From Bog-756 sp963696495 (lineage in GTDB: Bacteria > Actinomycetota > Acidimicrobiia > Acidimicrobiales > RAAP-2): a stretch of 64,000 bases of DNA. Below, piece by piece: positions 55,871-64,000 of this stretch (its first letter is position 1; each line of letters begins with the position of its first letter). A program made the position numbers and the translations under genes. The DNA is taken from NCBI GenBank assembly GCA_963696495.1, contig CAVOKJ010000007.1, forward strand, positions 62,001-126,000, read 5' to 3'. The notes under the pieces are model-generated. The model searched no databases. It saw only the letters and a program-made list of their open reading frames with translations, and had not been told where the DNA came from.

Positions 55871-58800
55871 GTGGCCACCACCGAGTACATCACGGTGCTC
55901 TTCACCGACCTGGTGGGATCGACCGAGCTCGCTTCGGCACTCTCCCCCGAGGTGGGCGACCAGGTGCGTCGGAAACACTTCTCGCTCCTCCGTCAGGCCA
56001 TTGCCACCACCGGGGGCACCGAGGTGAAGAATCTCGGTGACGGGGTCATGGTCGTGTTCCCGGCCGCCTCCACGGCCCTGTCGTGCGCCGTCGCCATGCA
56101 GCAAGCTGTCGAACGGGACAATGCCGAGGCGCCGCGGCCTCTGGGTCTGCGGGTCGGCCTCAGTGCCGGGGAGGCCACGAGGGAGACCGACGACTACTTC
56201 GGTGATCCGGTCATCGAAGCGGCCCGACTCTGTGCCCGAGCTGAATCCGGCCAGATCCTGTCGTCCGACCTGGTGCGGGCCAACGCCGGGCGGAGGAGCT
56301 CGCACACGTTCCGCTCGATCGGTGAGCTCGAGCTGAAAGGCCTCCCCGATCCCATCGAGACCCTCGAGATCGGCTGGGAGCCCCTCGCCGCGGCGGCGCC
56401 GGACACCGGTGCCGTGCCCCTTCCCACCCGCCTGGCCCATCGCCCCGGGGTCGGAGTCATCGGCCGTGAGAGCGAGCTCGCCGTGCTGGAGGCCGCCGCC
56501 AAACGCGTGTCGTCGGGAGAGGGCAGGGAGGTGGTCCTGGTGACCGGCGAGCCCGGCCAAGGAAAGACCACGCTGGTCTCGGAAGTCGCCCGACACTGCC
56601 ACGAAGCGGGCATGACGGTGCTCCTCGGTCGCTGCGACGAGGAGGTGGGGTCTCCCTACCGGCCGTTTCACGAGGCCCTCTCCCACTACGTGGCCCACGC
56701 CGACGAAGACCTCTTGCGCTCGCACGTAGCCGGCCATGGCGGGGAGCTCGCCCGCATGGTGCCGGCGCTGGACCAGCGCCTGGGCGGGCTGCCTCCCCCG
56801 CAGAGCACCGACGACGACACCGAGCGCTACCTGCTCTACTCGGCCGTCGTGGGCTTGCTCGACGTCGCCAGCTCCCAATCGCCTGTCGCCCTGGTGCTCG
56901 ACGACCTGCACTGGGCCGACAAACCGAGCCTCCAGCTTCTGCGTCACCTGGTGGCCAACGCCTCGGCGTCGCGGCTGTTCGTCCTCGGCACCTACCGCGA
57001 CATCGAGCTCTCTGCCGCCCATCCGCTGACCGAGGCCCTGGCCTCTCTGCACCGTGAGCCGGCCGGCATCTCGAGCATCAACCTCAAAGGCCTCGACGAC
57101 TCCGGGGTGCTCGCCTTCATGGAGTCGGCCGCCGGACACGGACTCGACGACGTGGGGGTGGGACTGGCCCACCGGGTCTACCGCGAGACCGATGGCAACC
57201 CCTTCTTCGTGGCCGAGGTGCTGCGCAGCCTGTCCGAGTCCGGGGCCATCATCCAGGACGCCACCGGGCGGTGGACGGCATCCGATGACGAGGACCGGAT
57301 GGCGCTGCCCCACAGCGTGCGGACCGTCATCGGTACCCGGGTCTCCCGACTCGGCGAGGAGGCCACCAGGATCCTCTCCACCGCGTCGGTGATCGGCCGG
57401 GAGTTCGACCTCGACCTGTTGGCGGAGGCCGCCGGGGCGGACGAGGACGAGCTCATCGACCTGTTGGAGCGGGCCAAGATGGCGGCAGTGGTCCTCGAGG
57501 TCCCCGGATCCCCCGGGCGCTACAGCTTCTCCCACGCCCTCATCCAGCACACCCTCTACGAGGACACGGGGGCCACGCGACGCACCCGGGTGCACCGGGC
57601 GGTGGGTCAGGCCATGGAGCGGCTCTACGGCGAGGGCAGCGATGAGCGGGTCGGAGAGCTCGCCCGCCATTTCTTTCTCGCCACGAGGCCCACCGACGCC
57701 GACAAGGCCATCTCCTACGCTCGACGGGCCGGAGAGGCGGCCCTGGCAGCCCTCGCCCCTGACGACGCCGTGCGGTACTTCTCCCAGGCGCTCGAGCTTG
57801 CGTCGCTGGCCGGGTCGGAAGCGACCACCGAGCGGGTGGATCTGTTGATCGGCCTGGGCACGGCCCAGCGCCAGACGGGAGACCCGGCCTCTCGTGACAC
57901 GCTTCTCGACGCCGCTCATCGAGCTGCCGACCTCGAGGACACCGACCGGCTGGTGGCGGCCGCCCTGGCCAACAGCCGGGGTTTCTTCAGCAATGTCGGA
58001 GCCATCGATGCGGAGAAGGTCGAGGTCCTGGAGATGGCCCTGGCCCGACTTCGTGGCGAGACCACCGACCGGGCTCTCATCCTCGCCACCTTGTGTTCAG
58101 AGCTCACCCAGGGCAGCCCGCTCGAGCGTCGCCAGGCCCTGGCCGACGAAGCGATCTCGATCGCCACGTCATTCGGCGACGACGCCATCCTGGTTCGGGT
58201 CCTGAATTTGGTCTACCTGCCCCTCGAAGTGCCGTCTCTGCATCAGCAGTCGTTGGCCCGATCCGCCGATGCCCTGGTTCGGGCGACGCGCATCGGCGAT
58301 CCGGCGATGCTCGTCACCGCCATCGACCACCGCTCACAGAGTGCCGGTCGCGCCGGTGACATCGATGAGCTCGACCGCTGCCACGAGATCCTGGCGTCGC
58401 TCGCCGAACAGCACCGGGATCCGACCTGGCGTTGGATCTCCTGCTTCTGGCGTGCCACCAGAGCTCAGATCGCCGGAGACACGGACAGAGCGGAGGAACT
58501 GGCCACCCAAGCTCTCACGATCGGCACCGAGGGCGGTCAGCCCGACGCCACCTCCTTTTGGGGAACACAGCTCGTCGTGGCCAACCATCAACGCGGGACC
58601 ATGGGCGAATTCGTCCCCCTCCTCGAGCAGCTGTCGGCCGAGGCGGCGGGTATCGCCGGGGTGTTCACCGCGGCCCTGGCCCGTGCGTACGCCGAGTCGG
58701 ACCGCACCCCGGAGGCCCGTGACCTCCTCGTGGAGTTCGCGGAGTCCGATTTCGATTTTCCGATGGAGCAGATCTGGCTCACCGGAATGGCGTGCTACGC

Positions 58801-59191
58801 GGAAGCCGCCATCTCCGTCGATGATGCAGAATTCGCCGAGCCCTTGTTGGACCGACTCGCACCGTGGTCCGGACAGCTGGTGGGGACACCCATCTCGAAC
58901 TCGGGACCGGTCAGCACCTACCTCGGTGGCCTCGCCAGCGTCCTCGGCCGCTACGACGAGGCCGACGCCTACTTCGTCCAGTCCGCCACCCTCAGCGACC
59001 GGATCGGTGCGAAGTTCTTTGCCGCCCGGACCGACCTCTGGTGGGGGAACATGCTCGCCAAGTGCCAGGGTCCTGGGGCCCGGGAACAGGCCAGGGAACG
59101 GCTCACCCGGGCGCATGCTCTGGCCACGGCGAACGGGTACGGGAGCGTGGAGCGCCGGGCCGAGGCAGCCCTACGAGCGCTGCCCGCCTGA
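55871..59191 (+). CDS. Class III cyclase domain - AAA ATPase - TPR regulator, second copy
   Basis: 1106 residues from GTG 55871, with GGGAGG upstream. Same layout as the gene at 11390-14695: cyclase (about 1-175), ATPase (about 195-480) with Walker A GEPGQGKTT and Walker B LVLDDLHWAD, then a TPR-like helical region without a DNA-binding end. Metal Asp residues are in FTDLVGST and LGDG, the adenine Lys in EVKNLGD; the Asn of VN.A.R is replaced here too (PVIEAARL). The two copies remain similar along their whole length, so they arose by duplication. Likely a signalling ATPase that senses a ligand through its TPRs. Confidence 0.9.
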   Translation: MATTEYITVLFTDLVGSTELASALSPEVGDQVRRKHFSLLRQAIATTGGTEVKNLGDGVMVVFPAASTALSCAVAMQQAVERDNAEAPRPLGLRVGLSAGEATRETDDYFGDPVIEAARLCARAESGQILSSDLVRANAGRRSSHTFRSIGELELKGLPDPIETLEIGWEPLAAAAPDTGAVPLPTRLAHRPGVGVIGRESELAVLEAAAKRVSSGEGREVVLVTGEPGQGKTTLVSEVARHCHEAGMTVLLGRCDEEVGSPYRPFHEALSHYVAHADEDLLRSHVAGHGGELARMVPALDQRLGGLPPPQSTDDDTERYLLYSAVVGLLDVASSQSPVALVLDDLHWADKPSLQLLRHLVANASASRLFVLGTYRDIELSAAHPLTEALASLHREPAGISSINLKGLDDSGVLAFMESAAGHGLDDVGVGLAHRVYRETDGNPFFVAEVLRSLSESGAIIQDATGRWTASDDEDRMALPHSVRTVIGTRVSRLGEEATRILSTASVIGREFDLDLLAEAAGADEDELIDLLERAKMAAVVLEVPGSPGRYSFSHALIQHTLYEDTGATRRTRVHRAVGQAMERLYGEGSDERVGELARHFFLATRPTDADKAISYARRAGEAALAALAPDDAVRYFSQALELASLAGSEATTERVDLLIGLGTAQRQTGDPASRDTLLDAAHRAADLEDTDRLVAAALANSRGFFSNVGAIDAEKVEVLEMALARLRGETTDRALILATLCSELTQGSPLERRQALADEAISIATSFGDDAILVRVLNLVYLPLEVPSLHQQSLARSADALVRATRIGDPAMLVTAIDHRSQSAGRAGDIDELDRCHEILASLAEQHRDPTWRWISCFWRATRAQIAGDTDRAEELATQALTIGTEGGQPDATSFWGTQLVVANHQRGTMGEFVPLLEQLSAEAAGIAGVFTAALARAYAESDRTPEARDLLVEFAESDFDFPMEQIWLTGMACYAEAAISVDDAEFAEPLLDRLAPWSGQLVGTPISNSGPVSTYLGGLASVLGRYDEADAYFVQSATLSDRIGAKFFAARTDLWWGNMLAKCQGPGAREQARERLTRAHALATANGYGSVERRAEAALRALPA

Positions 59192-59217
59192 CAGGCGCAC
59201 GCCTGCCCCTCGGCCCT

Positions 59218-59238
59218 GACGGGGACGCCAGCCCCGTC
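59218..59238 (+). terminator. Stem-loop after the second regulator gene
   Basis: GACGGGG and CCCCGTC pair around a 7-base loop, 26 bases after the stop codon. No T-run. Confidence 0.5.
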
Positions 59239-59431
59239 GGGCCGTCCCCGGCAGTCGATGACCGGCCGCCCGGCGACAAAATCTGGGACATCCCCGTCGG
59301 TCCGGTGGGACGGACCGATCGACGCTCCTGAACGGAGTCATGTGCGCCTGGCCACAATGATGCCCTGCTTCGCTCAAGGCACGTCGGCCGGTCGAGCGAC
59401 GATCGCTGCGCCCGGTGGCGTCTCCGGTGTG

Positions 59432-60055
59432 TCAGAGCTGCCCGACACCGCCGGTCGCTCTGATGGACGGGACTAGCGGAATCGTCGTACCAGTTGAAGC
59501 AGTTGTGATCCGCAAGGTGTCGTCATCGAGGTCGGTCACCATCGGATGCATCACGGCCCCGCTGATTGCCGCCATGAACATTGCGGTCTGCAGATGCCCG
59601 TCAGCGCCGATCCCGGGACCGATGAGGAGGTCCGTGAGCCGGTCGACCACTGCCCGATAACCGGCATGGTTCGAGAAGGATCGCAGTACCACCGGGTCGC
59701 TGAGTATCACGCTCACCGTCCGGCGGCGGTCGACGGACAGATCCACGATGCGTGTGAGAAGTTCCTCTCGGCGACGTGCCGGGGACGTCTCTGCCTCCGC
59801 AGCGTCGATGACCGCTTCGAGCTTGGCCAGTTCGTCCTCCGCCGCGGCCAACACGATCTCGTCCTTGGTCCTGAACTGGAAGTAGATCGCTGCCTTGGTC
59901 ACTCCGACGGCGTCGGCGATCATCTGGAGGGATGTGCCGCCCACTCCCCGCTGAGCGAACAGTTCGAGCGAGGCGGCGACAATGCGGGACTGAGCTGCAC
60001 TGAGAGGCGACGCCTCCCGTTCGCCGATGGCGATTTGCTCGGCACCCCGGTCCAC
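59432..60055 (-). CDS. TetR-family transcriptional regulator
   Basis: 207 residues from GTG 60055. N-terminal TetR helix-turn-helix: SRIVAASLELFAQRGVGGTSLQMIADAVGVTKAAIYFQFRTKDEIV. The C-terminal ligand domain is helical (VVLRSFSNHAGYRAVVDRLTDLLIGPGIG). A 16-bp imperfect palindrome lies in the region between this gene and the divergent gene at 60200, which it probably controls. Confidence 0.93.
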   Translation of the reverse strand: MDRGAEQIAIGEREASPLSAAQSRIVAASLELFAQRGVGGTSLQMIADAVGVTKAAIYFQFRTKDEIVLAAAEDELAKLEAVIDAAEAETSPARRREELLTRIVDLSVDRRRTVSVILSDPVVLRSFSNHAGYRAVVDRLTDLLIGPGIGADGHLQTAMFMAAISGAVMHPMVTDLDDDTLRITTASTGTTIPLVPSIRATGGVGQL

Positions 60056-60086
60056 GAGGCCAGCCTACAAGTGCTCGAGCAGCTGC

Positions 60087-60102
60087 CTAGTCGATCGGCT
60101 AG
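60087..60102. promoter_or_regulatory. Probable TetR operator
   Basis: CTAGTCGATCGGCTAG, a 16-base palindrome with one mismatched pair, 32 bases upstream of the TetR start and about 100 bases upstream of the divergent gene. Its place between both genes fits autoregulation and repression of the neighbour. Confidence 0.65.
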
Positions 60103-60199
60103 TCTCAGCTCGAACAGCCAGCAATCCCCGGTTTGGCGGCCCACGTGTGACCCAGGCACGCCAGCCTCGACTATTCGGCCCTTGCCATGGAGGTCTGTG

Positions 60200-61318
60200 A
60201 TGACCGAGCCTGACGAAAACATCCAGAAGGTCCTCGAAGTCCGGAAGGTCGGCGCGGACTACGAGGAGCACGAGCAGGCAAGTCCGCTGGACATCCCCGT
60301 CGACCTGCACAATTTCAAGAAGTTCCCGGTGGTCGATCCGCCCGGCACGCACAAGCCGACCGGCCCCGACACACGAGCGCAGATCAGAGTCGATTCCAGC
60401 GCTGAGCTCCCTGACTACAGCGGACCGTTCAAGGCCGACCTTCGGTTCTCGGACTTCTCGAATCAGGCGCTCGTCAACATGATTGCCATGAGCGACGAGT
60501 ACTACCGAGTGTGTGTAGCGGCGTGGGCTGACGAGGTGGCCGAGCGCTACGGCCACGATCTCATGGCCGAGATCCAGACAGAGGCGTGGGAGACGATCGT
60601 CCTGCCCCAGCTGCACCCCATGTTCGAGGAGTGGATGGAGATCCCGGCCGACCGAGCCGAGTCGTTGGTGGCGGAGGTGGCCGACGAGGTCACGGCTCGG
60701 AGGGAGGAGGGCGGTGTCGTGACCATCAACCCGTTCCGGGCCGAGATGGCCGACGTGGGCTCACCAAAGGAGGCGCTCGTCAAATGGGCGCTGGGCAGCC
60801 ACGAATACCTCCTCACCGCCATCGAGGGGTGGGCCGGGGACATCGTGATCCGATACGGGCTCGACGCGATGTTCGACATTCAGTGGGACCTCTGGAGCGA
60901 AACCGTTCTGCCGGCGGTCCGCGATCTCAAGGCACGATGGATGAAGGTCGGGGACGGCACGGTCGAGGCCTTCATGAAAGACATCCAGGTCGACGCCTCG
61001 TCCTTCCCCGGCAAGGCCTTCGATCTGACATTCGAGATGCCGGAACCGGACGTCGGCATCATGACGTTCAACAAGTGCATTCAGGTCGACCAGTGGGAAT
61101 CGATGGGCCGCCCCGACATCGCCGAGAAGTCGGCTCACGTGACCTGTCCCGCTTCGATCATCGAGACCGCCAAGATGTACAACCCGAACATGAAGGTCGA
61201 GATCCTGGCGATCCCGCCGCGGGTCAGCAAGGACCATGTTTGTTGCCGGTGGCGGCTGTCCATGCGTGACGAATCAGACCCCGACTATGTTCCGGTCGAA
61301 TTGACGAGGAAGCCTTAG
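60200..61318 (+). CDS. Two-repeat protein, probable DUF6125 family, TetR-linked
   Basis: 372 residues from ATG 60200 (ATGGAGGTC upstream). Two internal repeats of about 75 residues: YYRVCVAAWADEVAERYGHDLMAEIQTEAWETIVLPQL and YLLTAIEGWAGDIVIRYGLDAMFDIQWDLWSETVLPAV. The C-terminal part has conserved cysteines (NKCIQVDQ, VTCPAS, HVCCRW), typical of the DUF6125 / L-2-amino-thiazoline-4-carboxylic acid hydrolase-like group; family assignment is moderate. An N-terminal Pro/Asp-rich segment precedes the repeats. No signal peptide, so cytoplasmic. Likely repressed by the TetR protein. Confidence 0.75.
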   Translation: MTEPDENIQKVLEVRKVGADYEEHEQASPLDIPVDLHNFKKFPVVDPPGTHKPTGPDTRAQIRVDSSAELPDYSGPFKADLRFSDFSNQALVNMIAMSDEYYRVCVAAWADEVAERYGHDLMAEIQTEAWETIVLPQLHPMFEEWMEIPADRAESLVAEVADEVTARREEGGVVTINPFRAEMADVGSPKEALVKWALGSHEYLLTAIEGWAGDIVIRYGLDAMFDIQWDLWSETVLPAVRDLKARWMKVGDGTVEAFMKDIQVDASSFPGKAFDLTFEMPEPDVGIMTFNKCIQVDQWESMGRPDIAEKSAHVTCPASIIETAKMYNPNMKVEILAIPPRVSKDHVCCRWRLSMRDESDPDYVPVELTRKP

Positions 61319-61451
61319 GGCCTCCGCCGCTCCTTGGGGGGACCGCCCACAAGGGCAACGGACACGCTTCGAGCAGGTCTACGCCGGGGATGGCTCTCAC
61401 TGGTTGGACCTTCTCCGGGAACGCGCTTGTGAGGAACGCTGGAGGCGTGGC

Positions 61452-61727
61452 TCAGCCGGGAAGGCCCTCGGGACGTCTGGCCTCCAGGTCACCCGCGAGA
61501 AGCCCGGTTGAGTGCCCCACCTCGATCAGGTAGCCGTCGGGAACCCGCCTGGAGCAGCGGACCTCTGAGCCGCGATCCATCAGAGGCGTCAAGAAGGTGG
61601 CGCCTTTGGCCGGCCAATCCTTGTAGCTCGCTTCGATATCGGCGACCGTTGAGGATCAGAACAATGGATGTCGTGGATCCCGGCTCGTCGACGACTTCTG
61701 TATCTGCAGTGGTGGTCAGTGCGTCGG
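61452..61727 (-). pseudogene. Decayed VOC/glyoxalase family gene (C-terminal half)
   Basis: Minus-strand text reads EPGSTTSIVLILN, then after a one-base shift near 61646 VADIEASYKDWPAKGATFL and the diagnostic VPDGYLIEVGHSTGLL, ending at a TGA at 61454-61452. These are the C-terminal strands of a VOC protein. The N-terminal half is missing: a stop lies just upstream and the next gene ends at 61732. It is a truncated and frame-broken remnant rather than a working gene. Confidence 0.65.
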
Positions 61728-61731
61728 CACG

Positions 61732-62082
61732 TCAGTCGTCGGCGTCCTTCCCCGCGACCGTGATCGTGGCCGTGATCAACAGCGACGTCCCGTCGTCAAA
61801 GATCAATTCGAGTTGTTCCGCCGGTTCGGTTCGAACGCAAACCTCTATTTCGTCAGGGAGGTCAGCCAGGTTGTACGAGACGGTCCCGACTTCGTACCAA
61901 TCCCGAGGGTCACCAAGGTCCTCCGGATCGTCCGCGATCTCAGGATTCGTCGGGCGTTGACTCCGGAGCAGACCTGTGTTGATGACGGGAGTGGTCGTGG
62001 AGTCGACGAAGCGCGTCTCGACCTGAACGTTTCGGCCACTTCGCTCGGCGAGCCATTGGCGAGCCTGGTCTTTTGGGTTCAT
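61732..62082 (-). CDS. Small hypothetical protein
   Basis: 116 residues from ATG 62082, preceded by GGAAGGCAGG; an ATG at 62115 is an alternative. The product has VQVETRFVDSTTTPVINTGLL and a C-terminal strand pair (LELIFDDGTSLLITATITVAG). Acidic overall. No family recognised; the pattern is of a small beta-rich soluble protein. Confidence 0.6.
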   Translation of the reverse strand: MNPKDQARQWLAERSGRNVQVETRFVDSTTTPVINTGLLRSQRPTNPEIADDPEDLGDPRDWYEVGTVSYNLADLPDEIEVCVRTEPAEQLELIFDDGTSLLITATITVAGKDADD

Positions 62083-62223
62083 CACGCCTGCCTTCCACAT
62101 TCGACTTTCATCCATCTCCTAGGTGCTCACAGAAGCGCCAGACTGTTGCTGGTCCCTCCGTCCTGGCCGCGCCATCTGAGTGCCTGGCTCGGACGAGATG
62201 GGCCTACTGCCGTGCCTCCGAGG

Positions 62224-62394
62224 TCACCCGCCTCTGTCGGCGCGAGGCTTGTTGCCGTTGCCCCCCAGCAGCTTCACGAGAAGCATTCCTAGGCGATTTG
62301 GCTTCTTCGCCGACTCGGCGGCCTTGGCCTCGGCTTCGTGCCCGCGGGTTACCCGGACCTGGAAGTTGTACCCCTTCGGATTGGCTTCGCTCAC
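62224..62394 (-). CDS. Short basic protein (56 residues)
   Basis: GTG 62394 has GGGAG in the right place. The 56-residue product is MSEANPKGYNFQVRVTRGHE, then AEAKAAESAKKPNRLGMLLV, ending KLLGGNGNKPRADRGG. Basic, with a helical middle and no membrane helix. Too short for most gene finders. Supported by start signal, amino-acid balance unlike the shadow frames around it, and lack of any other gene on this strand here. Confidence 0.5.
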   Translation of the reverse strand: MSEANPKGYNFQVRVTRGHEAEAKAAESAKKPNRLGMLLVKLLGGNGNKPRADRGG

Positions 62395-62731
62395 GGCTCT
62401 CCCGTACTTGAACGACCAGGTCGATCGTACTCGCGGGTGGCCGCCGGTGCCCTCCCCCTCCGGCGTTCGAGGGTACCCTCACAACGGATGACGAACGCAC
62501 GCCGCCTGTTCACCGGGCAGAACTGCGACAGCGGTTCTCGAACTCCGCTTGGGTGGGTTCGGTCGATTTCCGGCATTGATCCGGTTCGACGGACAGGTTG
62601 CTTCAGATGGGCATTCCGCCTGACGGCCGGCGTTGTGTGGAAACCTTCGTATTGGGCCGGATTGGAGTAACCGAGCATCTGGTGCTGCCGGCCATCTGAC
62701 CTGAATTCGGCGGCGGTTGCAGTCACGATGC
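62395..62731. other. Intergenic region, nothing recognised
   Basis: About 340 bases between the short basic gene and the permease gene end. Somewhat less GC-rich than the coding parts. No gene, repeat or clear hairpin seen. Confidence 0.4.
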
Positions 62732-64000
62732 TCAGTCAGCCGGAGGGGCATCGCCCACCGTGCCCGGCTGGGTCTGAGCTAGGAGTTCTGTGAAGGTTCT
62801 CCCAGTCCTCCGGCGATATAGGACCTCGAACACAAAACTCCCAATCAGCGTGACACCCAGGGCAAGCGCAGAGCTGGGTGCGGAAACGATCATGTTGTAG
62901 GTGAGAACGACGAAGAGGGAAAGGCAGGTCACCGCAGACGCCGTTATCAGCCACATCTTCGCGCCGGTCTGCTTTCGAAGCCTCAGGTGTCCGATGTTGA
63001 CGGCCGAGTAGACCAGGAGAAAGCCTGCGCTCCCCATGGAGGCCACGGCACTCAGGGGAAAGATCAGGACGAACCCGAGCACTATGGCCGATGTGATGAA
63101 CAGTCCTTCGACGTCACGACCCCACAGCTTGCGGTCAAATGCCGGAGGAAGGCCTCCGTTCTTAGCGATCTGATATGCGATGTTCGTAGATCCGAACAAC
63201 GTGGCATTGACGGCTGATGCCGTCGAGAGCAGAGCTGCAATGGCAACCAACCTGAACCCGACTTGACCCAACGAGGGTTTGGCCGCGAGGGCCAAAGCGG
63301 AATCGCCGAGCCCACTGAGCACATTGAGCGGCACGTTGGTCACCACGCCGATCGCCACGAGCAGGTAGATCCCGATCACAATGGCTACGCTGCCGTAGAT
63401 GGCGCGCGGCAGTTCCCACCTCGGCCTGGTCATGTTGGCTGCGGCATTCGTGATCAGACCGAATCCCTCGTAGCCGACGAACAGCAGCCCGGCTCCCGTG
63501 AAGATCGCCAGGGGGCCGGGCCAGGTCGTTGGCGAGAGCCGGGCAATCCCCTTCCCGTTGAGCACCACGAAGGCCGCCACGATGAAGACGACGAGGATGG
63601 CCACTTTGATGACCACGATTACGGATTCTGCTCGGCCCATGATGCGGCTACCGAGGAAGTTGACCGCCGTGAAGGCGAGTACAACGCCTACTGCCCACAC
63701 CTTCGACGGCAGATGGATGAACGTCACCGCGTAGGCGGCAAACCCCGTGGCGTACAGAGCGATGGCGATGATGTAGGCGAAGAACTGGAAGAGGTTGAGT
63801 GAGCCGGAGGCCACGCCTTCCCCATAACCGCGAACAACGAACGTGACGGCGCCCCCGACACTCGGGTACGTCTTTCCGAGTGCGACGTAGCTGTAGGCGG
63901 CGAGCGCTGCGACGGCCCCTCCGATGGCGAACGAAAGTGGCATGGCGGAACCAGAAATACGTGCCGCGACCCCGAGTATGGAGAAGATACCGGCACCGAT
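62732..64000 (-). CDS. APC-superfamily amino acid permease (N-terminus cut by window edge)
   Basis: The frame is open to the right edge: before the internal ATG at 63943 it reads IGAGIFSILGVAARISGSAM, the first helix of an APC permease with the IGAGIF motif. About 11 more helices follow, with LLFVGYEGFGLITNAAANMTRPRWELPRAI (helix 6 motif) and the SAVNATLFGSTNIAYQIAKNGGLPPAF signature. APC transporters take up amino acids or amines by proton exchange. 422 residues are visible. The C-tail is short and Thr/Pro-rich. Confidence 0.9.
   Translation of the reverse strand: MGAGIFSILGVAARISGSAMPLSFAIGGAVAALAAYSYVALGKTYPSVGGAVTFVVRGYGEGVASGSLNLFQFFAYIIAIALYATGFAAYAVTFIHLPSKVWAVGVVLAFTAVNFLGSRIMGRAESVIVVIKVAILVVFIVAAFVVLNGKGIARLSPTTWPGPLAIFTGAGLLFVGYEGFGLITNAAANMTRPRWELPRAIYGSVAIVIGIYLLVAIGVVTNVPLNVLSGLGDSALALAAKPSLGQVGFRLVAIAALLSTASAVNATLFGSTNIAYQIAKNGGLPPAFDRKLWGRDVEGLFITSAIVLGFVLIFPLSAVASMGSAGFLLVYSAVNIGHLRLRKQTGAKMWLITASAVTCLSLFVVLTYNMIVSAPSSALALGVTLIGSFVFEVLYRRRTGRTFTELLAQTQPGTVGDAPPAD

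Noticed and set aside
55646..57919. A 757-residue minus-strand frame opposite the second cyclase-ATPase gene, and a similar one at 11927-13720.
   Set aside because: Both are shadows of the high-GC regulator genes on the plus strand, which have full domain evidence.

Overview
The window is high-GC DNA with actinobacterial habits: GTG and TTG starts, a DHA2-type MFS pump beside a MarR regulator, a PPOX/F420-like flavin protein, LPXTG-type wall anchors, and large cyclase/ATPase/TPR regulators. Many genes carry a -10 hexamer 6 to 8 bases before the start codon and no Shine-Dalgarno, which points to leaderless transcripts. I infer Actinomycetota, perhaps Acidimicrobiia. The genus cannot be read from the sequence, and no rRNA, tRNA, CRISPR array or intact insertion sequence was seen.

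Layout. 0-11 kb: surface and secreted proteins (LPFSG-anchored tail, two amino-acid-type ABC solute-binding proteins, an S53 serine peptidase with Ig and IPT/TIG modules, an RCC1-repeat protein), an integral membrane flippase-like protein and a phytanoyl-CoA dioxygenase-like enzyme. 11-19 kb: a cyclase-ATPase-TPR regulator, a PPOX protein, a NYN/PIN-like protein, MarR + DHA2 exporter, and a nitronate monooxygenase. 19.4-22.4 kb: a family 2A encapsulin shell gene followed at once by its cysteine desulfurase with the long disordered N-terminal cargo domain; this is a sulfur-metabolism nanocompartment, with a frame break inside or near a Pro-Gly-Gly repeat.

22.5-30.4 kb is the most unusual part. 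Four paralogous exported proteins share an unrecognised domain of about 190 residues with the motifs GSYFRM, PAFDGSGNAL, FFGVKF, FNQG.PKP and IVGGPFNGFTG.W. One is a lipoprotein, one has a low-complexity stalk and LPFTG anchor, one carries an Ig module, and one lies in a tightly overlapping operon with an internally duplicated four-helix membrane protein and an ABC-2 ATPase/permease pair.

30-46 kb: a TolB/WD40-like exported protein (frame break), a patatin phospholipase, a second RCC1 protein, a membrane-anchored zincin, hydrolases, VOC and SRPBCC proteins, an ArsR-SRPBCC operon with a visible operator between -35 and -10, a PRC-barrel protein, an SDR, a DUF1254 protein and an ABC exporter. 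46-55 kb: glycan-related genes (GT2, maltokinase cap-like protein, GH38 alpha-mannosidase with frame break, OafA-type acyltransferase), a transposase remnant and secreted proteins. 55-64 kb: a second cyclase-ATPase-TPR regulator, a TetR gene divergent from a two-repeat protein with a 16-bp palindrome between them, a decayed VOC gene, small proteins and an APC permease cut by the right edge.

Four long genes (RCC1 at 5.1 kb, cysteine desulfurase at 20.4 kb, TolB-like at 31.1 kb, mannosidase at 48.9 kb) need one frameshift each to restore otherwise complete proteins. Either the assembly has indel errors or several genes are decaying or recoded; raw reads would decide.
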